NCBI GenBank assembly: GCA_037953745.1
Contig: JBAKBP010007608.1
Location: forward strand, 1 to 64,000
Source: Lithodes maja
Lineage: Eukaryota; Arthropoda; Malacostraca; Decapoda; Lithodidae
Direction: 5' to 3'
DNA length: 64,000 bases
Below the pieces are notes generated by a model, which saw nothing but the letters and a program-made list of their open reading frames with translations, was not told the origin of the DNA and made no database searches. Made by a program: the position numbers and the translations under genes. Of this stretch, positions 8,853-17,537 are shown piece after piece (the first letter of the stretch is position 1; each line of letters opens with the position of its first letter).

Positions 8853-9851
8853 TCATTCCGGTTTTCTTTCATTCGAAAGAAACAGAAACTCTTCATCGGC
8901 CACATCTACCGCTTCATGAATTTGAATAAATTCATCAATGCTTTTCTTGAGAGTGTTAGGAAGCACCTGTGGATAGTGCTGAAGTTTTGTTTTATTATTT
9001 TTCACAACCATGTGACAGAGGAACTTCAGACACTTCCACTCACTAGGGGGATCATCACTGAGGTATCCTGTGTAGTCGTCTATGTGATATCCGTCATTCA
9101 CCATTAATTTATATATTAGATGTTTATATTTTATGGTTGCGGGGCCATATTTATCCTGGAGTGTAATGTTGAAAAATATGTTGGGACAGGATGTAACGAA
9201 GATGTGGCCACTGAGGGTAGACCCCCCATTAATCATATAGGCTTCCAACTCTGCAAATAATGGTTTCTTCTTCCCTGGATCTCCTTTACGGATGACTAGG
9301 ACCATGAGGCGGAAGTATCCTTCCACTATAAATCCGCTACTGAAAAGAAAGGAATAAAAAATGAAAGTGTAAACAAAAAATAATTTTTGTCAGATGTCTA
9401 TCATGAAACTCTTCGACATAGGATTACATACATCGAATTATGATATCCGTCATTCACCAATGGACAGACAGACAGACCACACACACTCTCATGGTCTGAA
9501 CTTGTGATTGTTGTGGGCGATATGATATCCGTCATTCACCAATGGAGACATATTCACAGACAGGCCACACATCTACCACATTTAACGCTTCCCATACAAT
9601 TCCGCTACTGAAAAGAAAGGAAAAATGGTAGAAATACTAAAGTGTGATTCAACTCACCCTCGTTTCATATAATACAGCCGGTCCACCATATCAAGCTCAA
9701 TTCGGAAAGTGTTTTTTAGTTCATTATCCTTCCCAGTATCCCAGGGAGATATCTTGCGTTCTAACTTATCCTGGTGGTGTAGTATAGGGTACATATACAT
9801 ATATATGTCATCCACTTTCTCAACCTCGGAAACAAGTGACCTGAACTCCAT
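8853..9851 (-). CDS. Spliced 'SYPN' family gene: exons 9851-9658 and 9339-8853
   Basis: Two minus-strand frames line up end to end with one uninterrupted protein encoded at 58825-59820. The first (9851-9658, ATG start) ends in ELDMVDRLYYMKR; the second continues with the segment containing CPNIFFNITLQ and QHYPQVLPNTLKKSIDEF. The second frame has no ATG at its head, only GTG. The junction has a strong donor (AGG|GTGAGT at 9657) and acceptor (pyrimidine tract then TTTCAG at 9340), and joining at these sites keeps the frame. The total is about 226 residues. No known domain is recognised. Its 3' side is AT-rich with no clear AATAAA of the E type. Confidence 0.75.
9340..9657 (-). other. Predicted 318-bp spliceosomal intron
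   Basis: It is bounded by GTGAGT and TTTTCAG on the minus strand. It contains two copies of a GATATCCGTCATTCACCAATGG motif derived from the gene's own coding sequence, and a second acceptor-like TTTTCAGTAGCGGA near 9602-9618. The same site is uninterrupted in the 58825 paralogue. Confidence 0.7.
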
Positions 9852-9960
9852 AACGTCTAGAGTGACTCTATTTTAACGTGGCTGAGCAATGAAGAAATCT
9901 CAACACACCCTCATGGTCTAGCTAGGCCTGTGATTGGTTTCTCAGACCACCTCCTACATA

Positions 9961-10003
9961 GATAGACCACACCCCTATGTTATAAAAGGTTGAGACCGAC
10001 AGC
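9961..10003 (+). promoter_or_regulatory. Recurring promoter module (P7) with 25-bp tandem repeat
   Basis: ATAGACCACACCCCTATG is followed by TTATAAAAGGTTGAGACCG. It is followed by two copies of a CATAACGTACAGTCTGGCAGG repeat (about 10003-10057). A 37-codon frame begins at 10079. Confidence 0.5.
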
Positions 10004-10078
10004 ATATAACGTACAGTCTGGCAGGAGTTCATAACGTACAGTCTGGCAGGAGTTCATAATCTAAACCCCATTTTAAAT

Positions 10079-10192
10079 ATGAATAAATATTTTCTATTAT
10101 CAATAATAATGTATCAAAACACAGGTATTCTATGGTATTTCTTGTATATGTTTGTATATATATATAAAGGTATACTCGGAGAAAGCCAGTAA
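10079..10192 (+). CDS. Small hydrophobic protein (37 aa), tentative
   Basis: ATG at 10079 and TAA at 10190-10192. The product is rich in Ile, Leu, Tyr and Phe with a central stretch (ILWYFLYMFVYIY) that could span a membrane. The position about 90 bases after the P7 TATA box is the main support. It is short and could be chance. Confidence 0.35.
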   Translation: MNKYFLLSIIMYQNTGILWYFLYMFVYIYKGILGESQ

Positions 10193-10299
10193 ATATTATA
10201 TTGAGAGAAAATAGAAAATAAAATATAATGAATTAAATTTAGTGAAGTTTTTATTTCCTTATACATTCTTGGCCAAATGGTATAAAATGAAAGTGTAAA

Positions 10300-10445
10300 A
10301 ATCAATAAGTTTGCCAGATTTCTATCGTGAAACTCTTCAAAGGAGGATTATATTCATCTACATGATAAATATTATCCATCATTCACCGGAGAGAATAATT
10401 CACAGGCCCCACACACTCTCATGGTCTGTATAGCAGACCCCTCCC
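10300..10445. repeat. Second copy of a non-coding segment from 9385-9500
   Basis: Both contain TATC(A/G)TGAAACTCTTC, a CATTCACC motif and ACACACTCTCATGGTCTG, in the same orientation. It leads into promoter P8. Between 10193 and 10300 nothing is recognisable. Confidence 0.6.
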
Positions 10446-10451
10446 CACCCC

Positions 10452-10498
10452 CTAGACCACGCCCCTATTTTCATAAAAAGGCTGAGGCGGGTTAACAA
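10452..10498 (+). promoter_or_regulatory. Recurring promoter module (P8)
   Basis: CTAGACCACGCCCCTATTTT, then CATAAAAAGGCTGAGGCGGG. The leader that follows (10505-10596) contains a remnant of the acidic gene family (GTGGCAGAGATATTATCCGA), open in a frame other than the H2A-like gene. Confidence 0.6.
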
Positions 10499-10596
10499 CT
10501 ATACAGTACTTGTAGCACCGTCAACACCACCAAACAACTCAAATTAAAGTGTGGCAGAGATATTATCCGAAATAATAAAAAAAACAAAATCGGGGC

Positions 10597-10872
10597 ATGA
10601 AAACACCATTCACTATGAAGAAATCCAGGACCAATCATCATTTTTCAACTAAGAAGATCAGAAAAAATCTTCGCAGTACCATACCAGCCTCTATATTTAT
10701 GGCCACCATTTTGGAGTATATGACCAAAAGGTTGATTTCATTATCCAAATTAAATGTAGAAAAACATAAATGTATCATATTATCTAAGCATATTCGTAAG
10801 GTTTTCTATAATGACACAGATATTTACAATTTCATAATGGATGGTAAGGTTATTTGCCCTTTTGAAAATTGA
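10597..10872 (+). CDS. Divergent histone H2A-like protein (91 aa)
   Basis: The N-terminus (residues 1-29) is basic (KKSRTNHHFSTKKIRKNLR), as in H2A tails plus the first helix region. Residues 30-50 (PASIFMATILEYMTKRLISLS) match the H2A helix 2 pattern, with the conserved 'LEY-T' core. Residues 57-83 (a HKCIILSKHIRKVFYNDTDI segment) match the loop 2, helix 3 and C-terminal helix pattern of H2A ('I-P-H-----ND-E'). At 91 residues it is shorter than animal H2A and lacks the long C-tail and acidic-patch glutamates. The assignment rests on pattern recognition. It sits behind promoter P8, with an AATAAA-poor but TTTATTATAAAC 3' end at about 10898. A viral nucleosome-like or nucleosome-interfering role is inference. 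Confidence 0.72.
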   Translation: MKTPFTMKKSRTNHHFSTKKIRKNLRSTIPASIFMATILEYMTKRLISLSKLNVEKHKCIILSKHIRKVFYNDTDIYNFIMDGKVICPFEN

Positions 10873-11111
10873 ATTTAGGGGTTATGGTTAAGTAAAGTTT
10901 ATTATAAACGCAAGAACTGGGCATTCCATAGGGAGAACTGAAAGAAACTGAAGGGTGGGGTCATTTTTGACCTGCGAGAAGTGGACGTTCGATCGGTGCG
11001 TGTCGACCAACGGCGTGTGACCTACAGGTATATAAAAAAACGACCCGGGAACCGGCACCGGTCGCGAGAGGAAGAAGAACAAATGACGGAACCGTCGCTT
11101 TCCCCAGGGAT

Positions 11112-11201
11112 ATGGCTGAAGTCGTCAACACTAACACCACTACCATCATATCATTGAAAGGTAAACGGGGCAAAACGGGGTTTAGATCCCCTAAAAACTA
11201 A
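11112..11201 (+). CDS. Tiny basic ORF (29 aa), tentative
   Basis: The product starts MAEVVNTNTTT and ends in a basic KGKRGKTGFRSPKN. A TATA-like TATATAAAAAAACG lies at 11028-11041, about 70 bases upstream. The rest of 10873-11583 (GC-richer, with a TTTAGATCCCCTAAAAACTA motif that recurs at 12978-13880) shows no other gene. The frame is short and may be chance. Confidence 0.25.
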   Translation: MAEVVNTNTTTIISLKGKRGKTGFRSPKN

Positions 11202-11583
11202 CTAGGCAGCTAAGAAGATTGACATTTTTTTTACCAAAAATTAGCGTTTATGTAAAACGACTGGCCTTGTATATTTTGTTTGGTCTTTTTAAGCGACACA
11301 GAACCTGCCTCACCAGTTCATTTTTAGTCGCTGTAATGGTTGGGTTTAAAGACACAAGTTAGTACCTTGTGTAGCTGGAGGAAGGCTGCTTTGAGTTTTA
11401 GGTGGGCCAGCCACTCCAATAATGACCCACCGGGGCCCAAGAAGGGCCACGATGGGGCAGTCATCATTGGTTGGGGGATGATCCCACCGGAAGCGAACCG
11501 CCTAATATAAAACCTCGCTCGCCCGATGTATAGCCTCACTCTACTCTGGAGAAGGGAGGGCCACGCGTTCTCCCGAATTGACC

Positions 11584-12333
11584 ATGGCGTTATTTACCGA
11601 GGATGGGGGACAGGTCCTCCTGATAGACTCTATGATAGAGCGAGGGGGAGAGTGTGAGAAAGTCGCTGGGCTCCTGCAGGAGCTAATAGAGTCCACGATA
11701 GAGCGAGGAGAGGTGAGGCAACTGTTGGATGGCATTGTTCGTAGTATTATATGTCCCAACGAGAAATGCCACATGTGGTGTAATATACACCGTCACCTGA
11801 ATACCTGTCATGGGTGCGCCATGTTCAAAATCTTCATGAAAACCCTCAACGCCCACATATACACCTGCAACTGGGGCGACAAATGCTACCTGGATGCGTG
11901 TCCCCTAATCCGCGCCAAGTGGGGCTACACCCATATAAAGTGGGATATAGGAACTACCTGTATGTATCTTCGAGCATTTGATATGTGTGAGGAAGAAGGT
12001 GTGGCCCTGCAGAAGATGATAGACTATATGATAGAGCGAGGAGAGGTGCGGCAACTGTTGGATGTATATGCGTACAGTGCTGAGTGTCCCAATCAGGTGT
12101 GCGGTTCCCTTTGTCTCTGGTGGCGTCGGGTACACCAACACGTGATAAATTCCAACCGTCATAAGTGCCCTGTGCGAGACATTTACAAAAAGGCCATGCA
12201 CTGCCACATATACACCTGCAACTACGGCAACCTCTGTCCCCTGCCCATGTGCATCAAAGTCAAAGCCCAGCTACGTGGCGATTGCAAAACACCAGATGTG
12301 GCAAGAGTCTCTATGTTTCTTCACAGTTCCTGA
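11584..12333 (+). CDS. Double TAZ-type zinc finger protein (249 aa)
   Basis: Two tandem copies of a roughly 115-residue unit, each with a helical leader (IERGEVRQLLD) and a Cys/His module. Copy 1 ends HIYTCNWGDKCYLDACPL (about residues 91-108) and copy 2 HIYTCNYGNLCPLPMCIKVK (about 209-228). The HxxxC...CP-PxC-K pattern is that of TAZ fingers of CBP/p300-type coactivators, which bind activation domains. There is no acetyltransferase domain. The start is the ATG at 11584 in a good context (GACCATGG), preferred over the upstream TTG. Likely an adaptor or decoy for transcription factors; that is inference. Confidence 0.7.
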   Translation: MALFTEDGGQVLLIDSMIERGGECEKVAGLLQELIESTIERGEVRQLLDGIVRSIICPNEKCHMWCNIHRHLNTCHGCAMFKIFMKTLNAHIYTCNWGDKCYLDACPLIRAKWGYTHIKWDIGTTCMYLRAFDMCEEEGVALQKMIDYMIERGEVRQLLDVYAYSAECPNQVCGSLCLWWRRVHQHVINSNRHKCPVRDIYKKAMHCHIYTCNYGNLCPLPMCIKVKAQLRGDCKTPDVARVSMFLHSS

Positions 12334-12424
12334 GTTTGTAAAAACAAATATATATATATAGGTTTATTTTTTATTTTCATGTGAAAACAAATATATAAGT
12401 TTATTTCTTATTTTCAAAGTCGTG

Positions 12425-12515
12425 GAATGAGTAGTACGGAGCTCTAAATAAAAACAAAAATAAAGGGTCGTATATAACCCTGAAGCGGCCACATAATATT
12501 TATTGGCCCTGATTG
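12425..12515 (-). repeat. Partial dispersed E element, minus orientation
   Basis: It carries AGTAGTACGGAGCTCTAAATA, AAAGGGTCGTATATAACCC and GAAGCGGCCACATAATATT, the reverse of the upstream half of the 29455 element. It lies between the two TAZ genes and could also contribute to the promoter of the gene at 12538. Confidence 0.5.
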
Positions 12516-12537
12516 TTACCCATTAAGAAAGTTAAAT

Positions 12538-12933
12538 ATGGGAAATATCTGTTCTTTGTTAAATATGGAAAATATCTGTGAGTGTGAGGAATCCGGTTAT
12601 ACCCTTCAGATGCTAATAGACCACATGTTACAGGAAGGAGAGGTGAAGAAGATGTTGGATATATATGCGTGCAGTGCCAAGTGTTCCAAAAAGGTTTGTA
12701 ACCCCTTGTGTCTCATGTGGCGTCGGGTACGTAATCACGTGATAAGTTCCTGTCATAAGTGCGTCATGTTAGACATTTACAAAAAGGCCCTTCACTCCCA
12801 CATAGACACCTGCAACTACGGCAACCTCTGCCCCCTACCCATATGCCTCAAAATCCATGCCGATCGAGATAATGACAGTAGCTATGTAGTGCCTGATATG
12901 GAAAGTATCTGTAGATATCTTGCCAGTTCCTGA
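12538..12933 (+). CDS. Single TAZ-type zinc finger protein (131 aa)
   Basis: It corresponds to the second half of the 11584 product: the same LQMLIDHMLQEGEVKKMLD leader, a CSKKVCNPLC module and a final HIDTCNYGNLCPLPICLK finger. It is likely a tandem duplicate that kept one finger. ATG at 12538 follows a repeated AAATATGGGAAATATCTG stretch. An AATAAA lies just behind the stop at about 12943. Confidence 0.7.
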   Translation: MGNICSLLNMENICECEESGYTLQMLIDHMLQEGEVKKMLDIYACSAKCSKKVCNPLCLMWRRVRNHVISSCHKCVMLDIYKKALHSHIDTCNYGNLCPLPICLKIHADRDNDSSYVVPDMESICRYLASS

Positions 12934-12974
12934 ATGTGTAAACAATAAAAATATACAAATTTAATTTCTTTTTT

Positions 12975-13880
12975 ATTTATATCCCCTAAAAACTAGGCTA
13001 GCTTAGATTGACTTGAAAATAATATTTTCTCGAAAAAATATTTTCTGAGATTTTACATAAATCCCCAGAGCAGTTACAGTGTGCCGTCATGATGGAGAGA
13101 ATGGTGTGTGTGAGTTGAGATCGGCCATGAGTGTCTCGTAGGTATCATCTCGGGAGTAAGTTACGTTGAAGTGAAGTATCTCTAGGGTTCCATGTGTTTT
13201 GTATATGGTATAATGATAGCCGGGAAACAGGAGGAGAGCGCCACTGAGACTGTAATTTCCTCAACGGTTTCCGGGAGAGTGGGATGAGATCAGTAGAGGG
13301 CGCCAGGTTGAGGTAACTCCACCCATTGCCGCACCACTCTATCAATGCTAGGAGCCCCTAAACTAGGCTAGGGTTCCATGTGTTTTGTATATGGCATAAG
13401 GATAGCCGGGAAACAGGAGGAGAGCGCCACTGAGACTGTAATTTCCTCAACGGCTTCCGGGAGAGTGGGATGAGATCAGTAGAGGGCGCCAGGTTGAGGT
13501 AACTCCACCCATTGCCGCAAGGAGCCCCTAAACTAGGATAGCTAAATGTACGAGACTTAGACATATAATGGGGCTCAAATCCCCTAAAAACTAGGCTTGT
13601 TAAGATTGACGACAAAAATAATATTTTCTCAAAAAATCTGAGATTGTACACTAAATAGAACTGGTCTTGTACGATACAATGGGGCTCAAATCCCCCTAAA
13701 AACTAGCCTAGTTAAGATTGACTTGACAAAAATAATATTTTCTCTTCGAGATTGTACACTAAAGTGAACTGGTCTTGTATGGTGGAGACACGAAACGGGA
13801 TTTAGAAAAACTAGGCTAGCTAAATAAATGTACGAGACGTAGACATACAATGGAGCTCAAATCCCCCTAAAACTAGGCTA
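12975..13880. repeat. Repeat-filled stretch with duplicated coding remnant
   Basis: A motif (GGGGCTCAAATCCCC, TAAAAACTAGGCTAG, TTAAGATTGAC, AATAATATTTTCTC) recurs about five times. A 150-bp block at 13181-13335 is repeated at 13371-13520 (shared GATAGCCGGGAAACAGGAGG). On the minus strand one frame of this block reads as a plausible protein piece (GALLLFPGYHYTIYKTHG...), but it has stops and no start, so it looks like a dead gene fragment copied twice. Related motif pieces (AAGACCAATTCACTTTAGTG) recur near 38705 and 54475. Confidence 0.7.
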
Positions 13881-13881
13881 G

Positions 13882-14139
13882 TTAAGATTGACTTGACAAA
13901 AATAATAGTTTTTTATTCTTCAACTTTCGGTCAGCCATAGAAGCTAGATATTTTAGATCGGTCTCTCTATTAGCAATAATATTATACAATTGTATATTGT
14001 GAAACACCACATATATTATCCAAAAAATATCCAATATTATTTGGTTTGGAAAATTACCACTAAATTTGATAAATATGTAAAATAATAGCGCATATATAGA
14101 ATAAGCAACCACCAGTATGTTGATATTAAAAAAACACAT
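13882..14139 (-). CDS. Small two-span membrane protein (85 aa), tentative
   Basis: An ATG start and two hydrophobic stretches (about residues 4-27 and 36-55), followed by a basic tail (ADRKLKNKKL). The stop overlaps the repeat-filled stretch. No family is recognised. Codon use is AT-rich like the core genes. Confidence 0.4.
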   Translation of the reverse strand: MCFFNINILVVAYSIYALLFYIFIKFSGNFPNQIILDIFWIIYVVFHNIQLYNIIANRETDLKYLASMADRKLKNKKLLFLSSQS

Positions 14140-14297
14140 GGTTTATCGGTCATATATAATTTATAATGTAAAAATGTATCTATTAGACGAGTCCCTTTTT
14201 ACGGGTTGTCGCATCTTCTGTATCGTCGTCCACCATACTCCGGTATACGACTCACTGTGTACGAATTATTGAGTGATAACCCTATTGCTTTTCGAAA

Positions 14298-14666
14298 ATG
14301 GAGTTTGCTCTCTCCTCTCGATATAGTCTCCCAGAAGATAAAATAAATAACCCTACAATTTTCCGATTAAATGCTACATTTACGGTCTTTGTTTGGCGGG
14401 AAAAACCATATGATTTCCTATTTTGGGTTAATAAATTCACCCGCCACGTCTGCAACTTTTTGTTTGTATATTTTTATTTTGAAGGTTATATTTATTTTGA
14501 GTTAAAACGGCCGAAAGATCGAATGGGTTTGGGTATAATCCGGCCAGTGGTACATATATCAAGAGCCTCGGGCAAGTGTACAGTCCGACAAATCTTTGTG
14601 AAGGGTCGGTATGGTTCTTGGCCGACACCCAATGGCCGACTGTTTCGGGGTAACCAGCATACCTGA
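14298..14666 (+). CDS. Hypothetical protein (122 aa), weak
   Basis: An ATG frame with aromatic-rich middle (FLFVYFYFEGYIYF) and a basic C-terminal part. A frame of comparable length exists on the other strand over the 3' half, so one of the two may be spurious. 14667-15050 that follows has no gene. It contains a G-rich tract (CTGGGTGGGGGCGGGG) and the promoter for the next gene. Confidence 0.3.
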   Translation: MEFALSSRYSLPEDKINNPTIFRLNATFTVFVWREKPYDFLFWVNKFTRHVCNFLFVYFYFEGYIYFELKRPKDRMGLGIIRPVVHISRASGKCTVRQIFVKGRYGSWPTPNGRLFRGNQHT

Positions 14667-14984
14667 CCATGTAGCCCTTTATACACTAACTCATCTTGCA
14701 ACACCACCTATGGACAAAAAAACATAATATTAATACATTGCATTATTTAGAGGGGGGAATTAGACAAAGAGTCCTCTAACATAGTTTATTTTTTACTAAC
14801 TTTTGACATGTTGTCTTAGTGGTTGCGGGTAAGAGAGTGAACTAGAGCTACCCCATCGAACCCAGAATGTCTCCTATGGTGCCACTTAGGAATTATTAAT
14901 TTTGGATTCTTACCATCCGGGCTGGGCTGGGTGGGGGCGGGGCTATTCGTTACCACCACCACCTCTAAAAAAAAATTGTTTTCT

Positions 14985-15010
14985 ATATATATTACTATAA
15001 AAGGGGTATC
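14985..15010 (+). promoter_or_regulatory. TATA promoter shared by the paralogue pair
   Basis: TATATTACTATAAAAGGGG at 14985-15005, followed by ATCGGTTAAGGTACAGACATTT, lies about 55 bases before ATG 15051. The second copy is at about 16145-16195 (TATACTATAAAAACTATG, then TTGGTTAAGGGCGCACACATTT) at the same distance from ATG 16212. Confidence 0.6.
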
Positions 15011-15050
15011 TATCGGTTAAGGTACAGACATTTTTTTATAAAAAACAGTT

Positions 15051-16103
15051 ATGGATAATAATTGTACACAATGTAGCGAGGTCCTGACCAATACCTATAA
15101 ACTCGACAAATCATGTGAACAGCGTCTATCGTTTACACTTTTCTACGAAAATGTTAATTCTAAGTATAATCCAAGTGATATATATCTGGACATAAAAGAT
15201 AATGTAAATAAGGTGCTACATGTTGGTCAAACGTCACATAAGGATATGAGAATGGCAATATTTAACCTGTTAGTTAAATACGATTCCCATGAAAGCGAAC
15301 GTGAACGTGAACGTGAACGTGAACGTGAACGTGAACGTGAACGTGAACGTGAAAGCGATCAACAGAGTTTGCCCTTCACCGATACTTTTTTTGATAATGA
15401 AGATTCTGAAAACTCATTGAATTGTATGGAATTATGTAAAGATGACACTGTAAAAGATGATAAGGATGCGATATTATGTATACCTCTCTTTGCCGAGACA
15501 ACAATATTCCATGATCCATATGAAGGCAATGTATTCGTTATAGGTGCTATTAGTTTTAGATGTCATAAATCAATAAATACTACTCCTATAGTCTCAGAAT
15601 CTAAATGTGGAAACATAAAATTATCACTCAATTATAGGATTGAAGAGCATGGTCGTGGGGATGCTGTTATTCGGGTTCTTGGGTCGATGGCTACGCTAAA
15701 ATTAAAAAATTGTGGCGACTCGCTATTAATCAGTTATATATATGCATTATATCCAAATAATCTGAAATGTGACGTCTTAACCTATACCGATAATGTTAGC
15801 ATCACCACATATACTACAACACCCAAGAGTTATAATTATTGTCGTGAACAAACACGTAAATTATTGGACTATATGAAAATGATATTTGCACTGCACATTC
15901 AAGAGATTCATCATTACCTTGCCACATCCTCCATTGAAATAACGTTGAAGAAAATGATGGATTATTCCCCAGATGTTAAATTTGATAATAAAATGATTGA
16001 TGGACTGAGATATACATTACCTCGATATTTCCGAATAAATGTAATTCCATCAAATGTATTACAACAGATTTATGATGTTGTGAAATCTACATTCGGCCAT
16101 TGA
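15051..16103 (+). CDS. Unknown core-like protein with Glu-Arg repeat, paralogue A (350 aa)
   Basis: An intact frame beginning with a CxxC pair (MDNNCTQCSEVL). Residues of about 82-102 are an almost pure Glu-Arg repeat encoded by eight or more GAACGT hexamers (15297-15352). The paralogue at 16212 has only RCERESD there. The remaining sequence is about 60% similar between the two, including SESKCGNIKLSL and YCREQTRKLLDYMK, which are likely functional cores. No family recognised. The charged alpha-helical ER stretch may act as a spacer. Confidence 0.75.
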   Translation: MDNNCTQCSEVLTNTYKLDKSCEQRLSFTLFYENVNSKYNPSDIYLDIKDNVNKVLHVGQTSHKDMRMAIFNLLVKYDSHESERERERERERERERERERESDQQSLPFTDTFFDNEDSENSLNCMELCKDDTVKDDKDAILCIPLFAETTIFHDPYEGNVFVIGAISFRCHKSINTTPIVSESKCGNIKLSLNYRIEEHGRGDAVIRVLGSMATLKLKNCGDSLLISYIYALYPNNLKCDVLTYTDNVSITTYTTTPKSYNYCREQTRKLLDYMKMIFALHIQEIHHYLATSSIEITLKKMMDYSPDVKFDNKMIDGLRYTLPRYFRINVIPSNVLQQIYDVVKSTFGH

Positions 16104-16211
16104 TTATTTTTTTTATACGAGGTTGCGCGGGGTTATTTTTTTATATATATTATACTATAAAAACTATGATTATTGGTTAAGGGCGCACACATTTGTATAC
16201 CCCACTCAACC

Positions 16212-17279
16212 ATGGATAACAACTGTACAAAATGCAACGAGGTCCTGACCGATACCTATAAACTCGGCAAACAATGTGAACAACGTTTAATGTTTACACT
16301 CTCTCATGAACATGTTAAGTTTGATTACAATCCAAGTAATATATATCGGGACATTAAAGATAATATAAATAAGGTGCTACATGTTGGTCAAACACCACAT
16401 AAGGATATAAGAAAGGCAATATTTAACCTGCTAGTTGAAAATTATTCCCGATGTGAACGTGAAAGTGATCAACAACAGAGTTTGCCCTTTACCCCCGCTT
16501 TTTTTGATAATGTGTTTCATGAAGATTCTGAAAACTCATTGAATTGTATGGAATTATGTAGAGGTGACATTATAAAATATGATAAGGATGAGATACTATG
16601 TATACCTCTCTTTGCCGAGATAACAATATTTCAGGATTCATGGAGCGGTAATCTACTCGTTCTAGGTATTATTAGGTTCAGATGTCATGAATCTATAAAT
16701 ACTTATCCTATAGTCTCAGAATCTAAATGTGGAAACATAAAATTATCACTCTATTACGAGAATAATGATAATCATGTGGAGGAGGAGGATGATATAACTC
16801 AGGTTCTTGAGTCGATCGCTAGGCTAAAATTTAACAATTGTAATTTCCCGCTATTGATTAGTTATATGTATGCATTATATCCAGATAATATTAAATTTGA
16901 TATCTTAACCTTCCCCGATAATGTTACCACGTATACTACAAAACCTAATAGTATTGATTATTGTCGTGAACAAACACGCAAACTGTTGGACTATATAAAA
17001 ATGGTATTTTCATTGCACATTCAAGAGATTCATCTTTTCCTGACTATATATGCCCTTGAACTGTTAGTGAGACACATGATAAGGATGAACCCAGATATTG
17101 AAATTGAGAGTATATGTCTTGATGAGCTGTTATTTTTTTTACCTCGAAGTCTCCGAATAGATACAATACCATTGAATATACTAGAAGAGATGTATAATAC
17201 TGTGAAATGTAGACTTGGCAACCCCCCTAAAACTGAACCCAAAATTAATTTTACTGGTGACATAAACACTCACGGATAA
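16212..17279 (+). CDS. Unknown core-like protein, paralogue B (355 aa)
   Basis: Tandem duplicate of the 15051 gene with the same CxxC start and SESKCGNIKL and YCREQTRKLLDY cores. The start is ATG 16212 (ACCATGG), not the in-frame GTG 39 bases upstream, because the paralogue aligns from there. The C-terminus extends with KTEPKINFTGDINTHG. Conservation of both frames despite divergence suggests that both are under selection. Confidence 0.78.
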   Translation: MDNNCTKCNEVLTDTYKLGKQCEQRLMFTLSHEHVKFDYNPSNIYRDIKDNINKVLHVGQTPHKDIRKAIFNLLVENYSRCERESDQQQSLPFTPAFFDNVFHEDSENSLNCMELCRGDIIKYDKDEILCIPLFAEITIFQDSWSGNLLVLGIIRFRCHESINTYPIVSESKCGNIKLSLYYENNDNHVEEEDDITQVLESIARLKFNNCNFPLLISYMYALYPDNIKFDILTFPDNVTTYTTKPNSIDYCREQTRKLLDYIKMVFSLHIQEIHLFLTIYALELLVRHMIRMNPDIEIESICLDELLFFLPRSLRIDTIPLNILEEMYNTVKCRLGNPPKTEPKINFTGDINTHG

Positions 17280-17304
17280 TATCCATCTTATATTCTACCT
17301 CTAC

Positions 17305-17535
17305 ATGGCAGGCGACGAATGTACAAACCTTTTGAAGGGTTGTTATATATTGTCCGGTGTGTGGTTATGTGGGCCGGGCCGGGTCCTCCTGTCCGATATC
17401 TATAAATTCGGAAAAAAATGTGAAGGTTTGACTCTGACAATGGATATAAATGTTTACATAATTTTATTTATTGAGGCTTGGTTGACTCGACCAATAGATA
17501 CATTATTTTGTATTATGTTATATATGAATAAATAA
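17305..17535 (+). pseudogene. N-terminal remnant of a third paralogue
   Basis: The start (DECTNLLKGCY...LSDIYKFGKKCEGL) lines up with the first 35 residues of the two preceding paralogues, including the Cys pattern and 'YK-GK-CE'. After about residue 45 it diverges into a hydrophobic tail and stops 2 bases before the next gene. It could alternatively be a small membrane protein using the old start. Confidence 0.5.
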
Positions 17536-17537
17536 CC

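Noticed and set aside
13145..13651. Minus-strand frames of 66 and 97 residues
   Set aside because: They read across a duplicated 150-bp block in a frame different from the one that looks protein-like, and lack a promoter; treated as dead fragments.
14817..14880. tRNA-like sequence with an AGTGGTTGCGGG and CATCGAACCC pair
   Set aside because: Boxes are only loosely similar and no cloverleaf arms can be paired.
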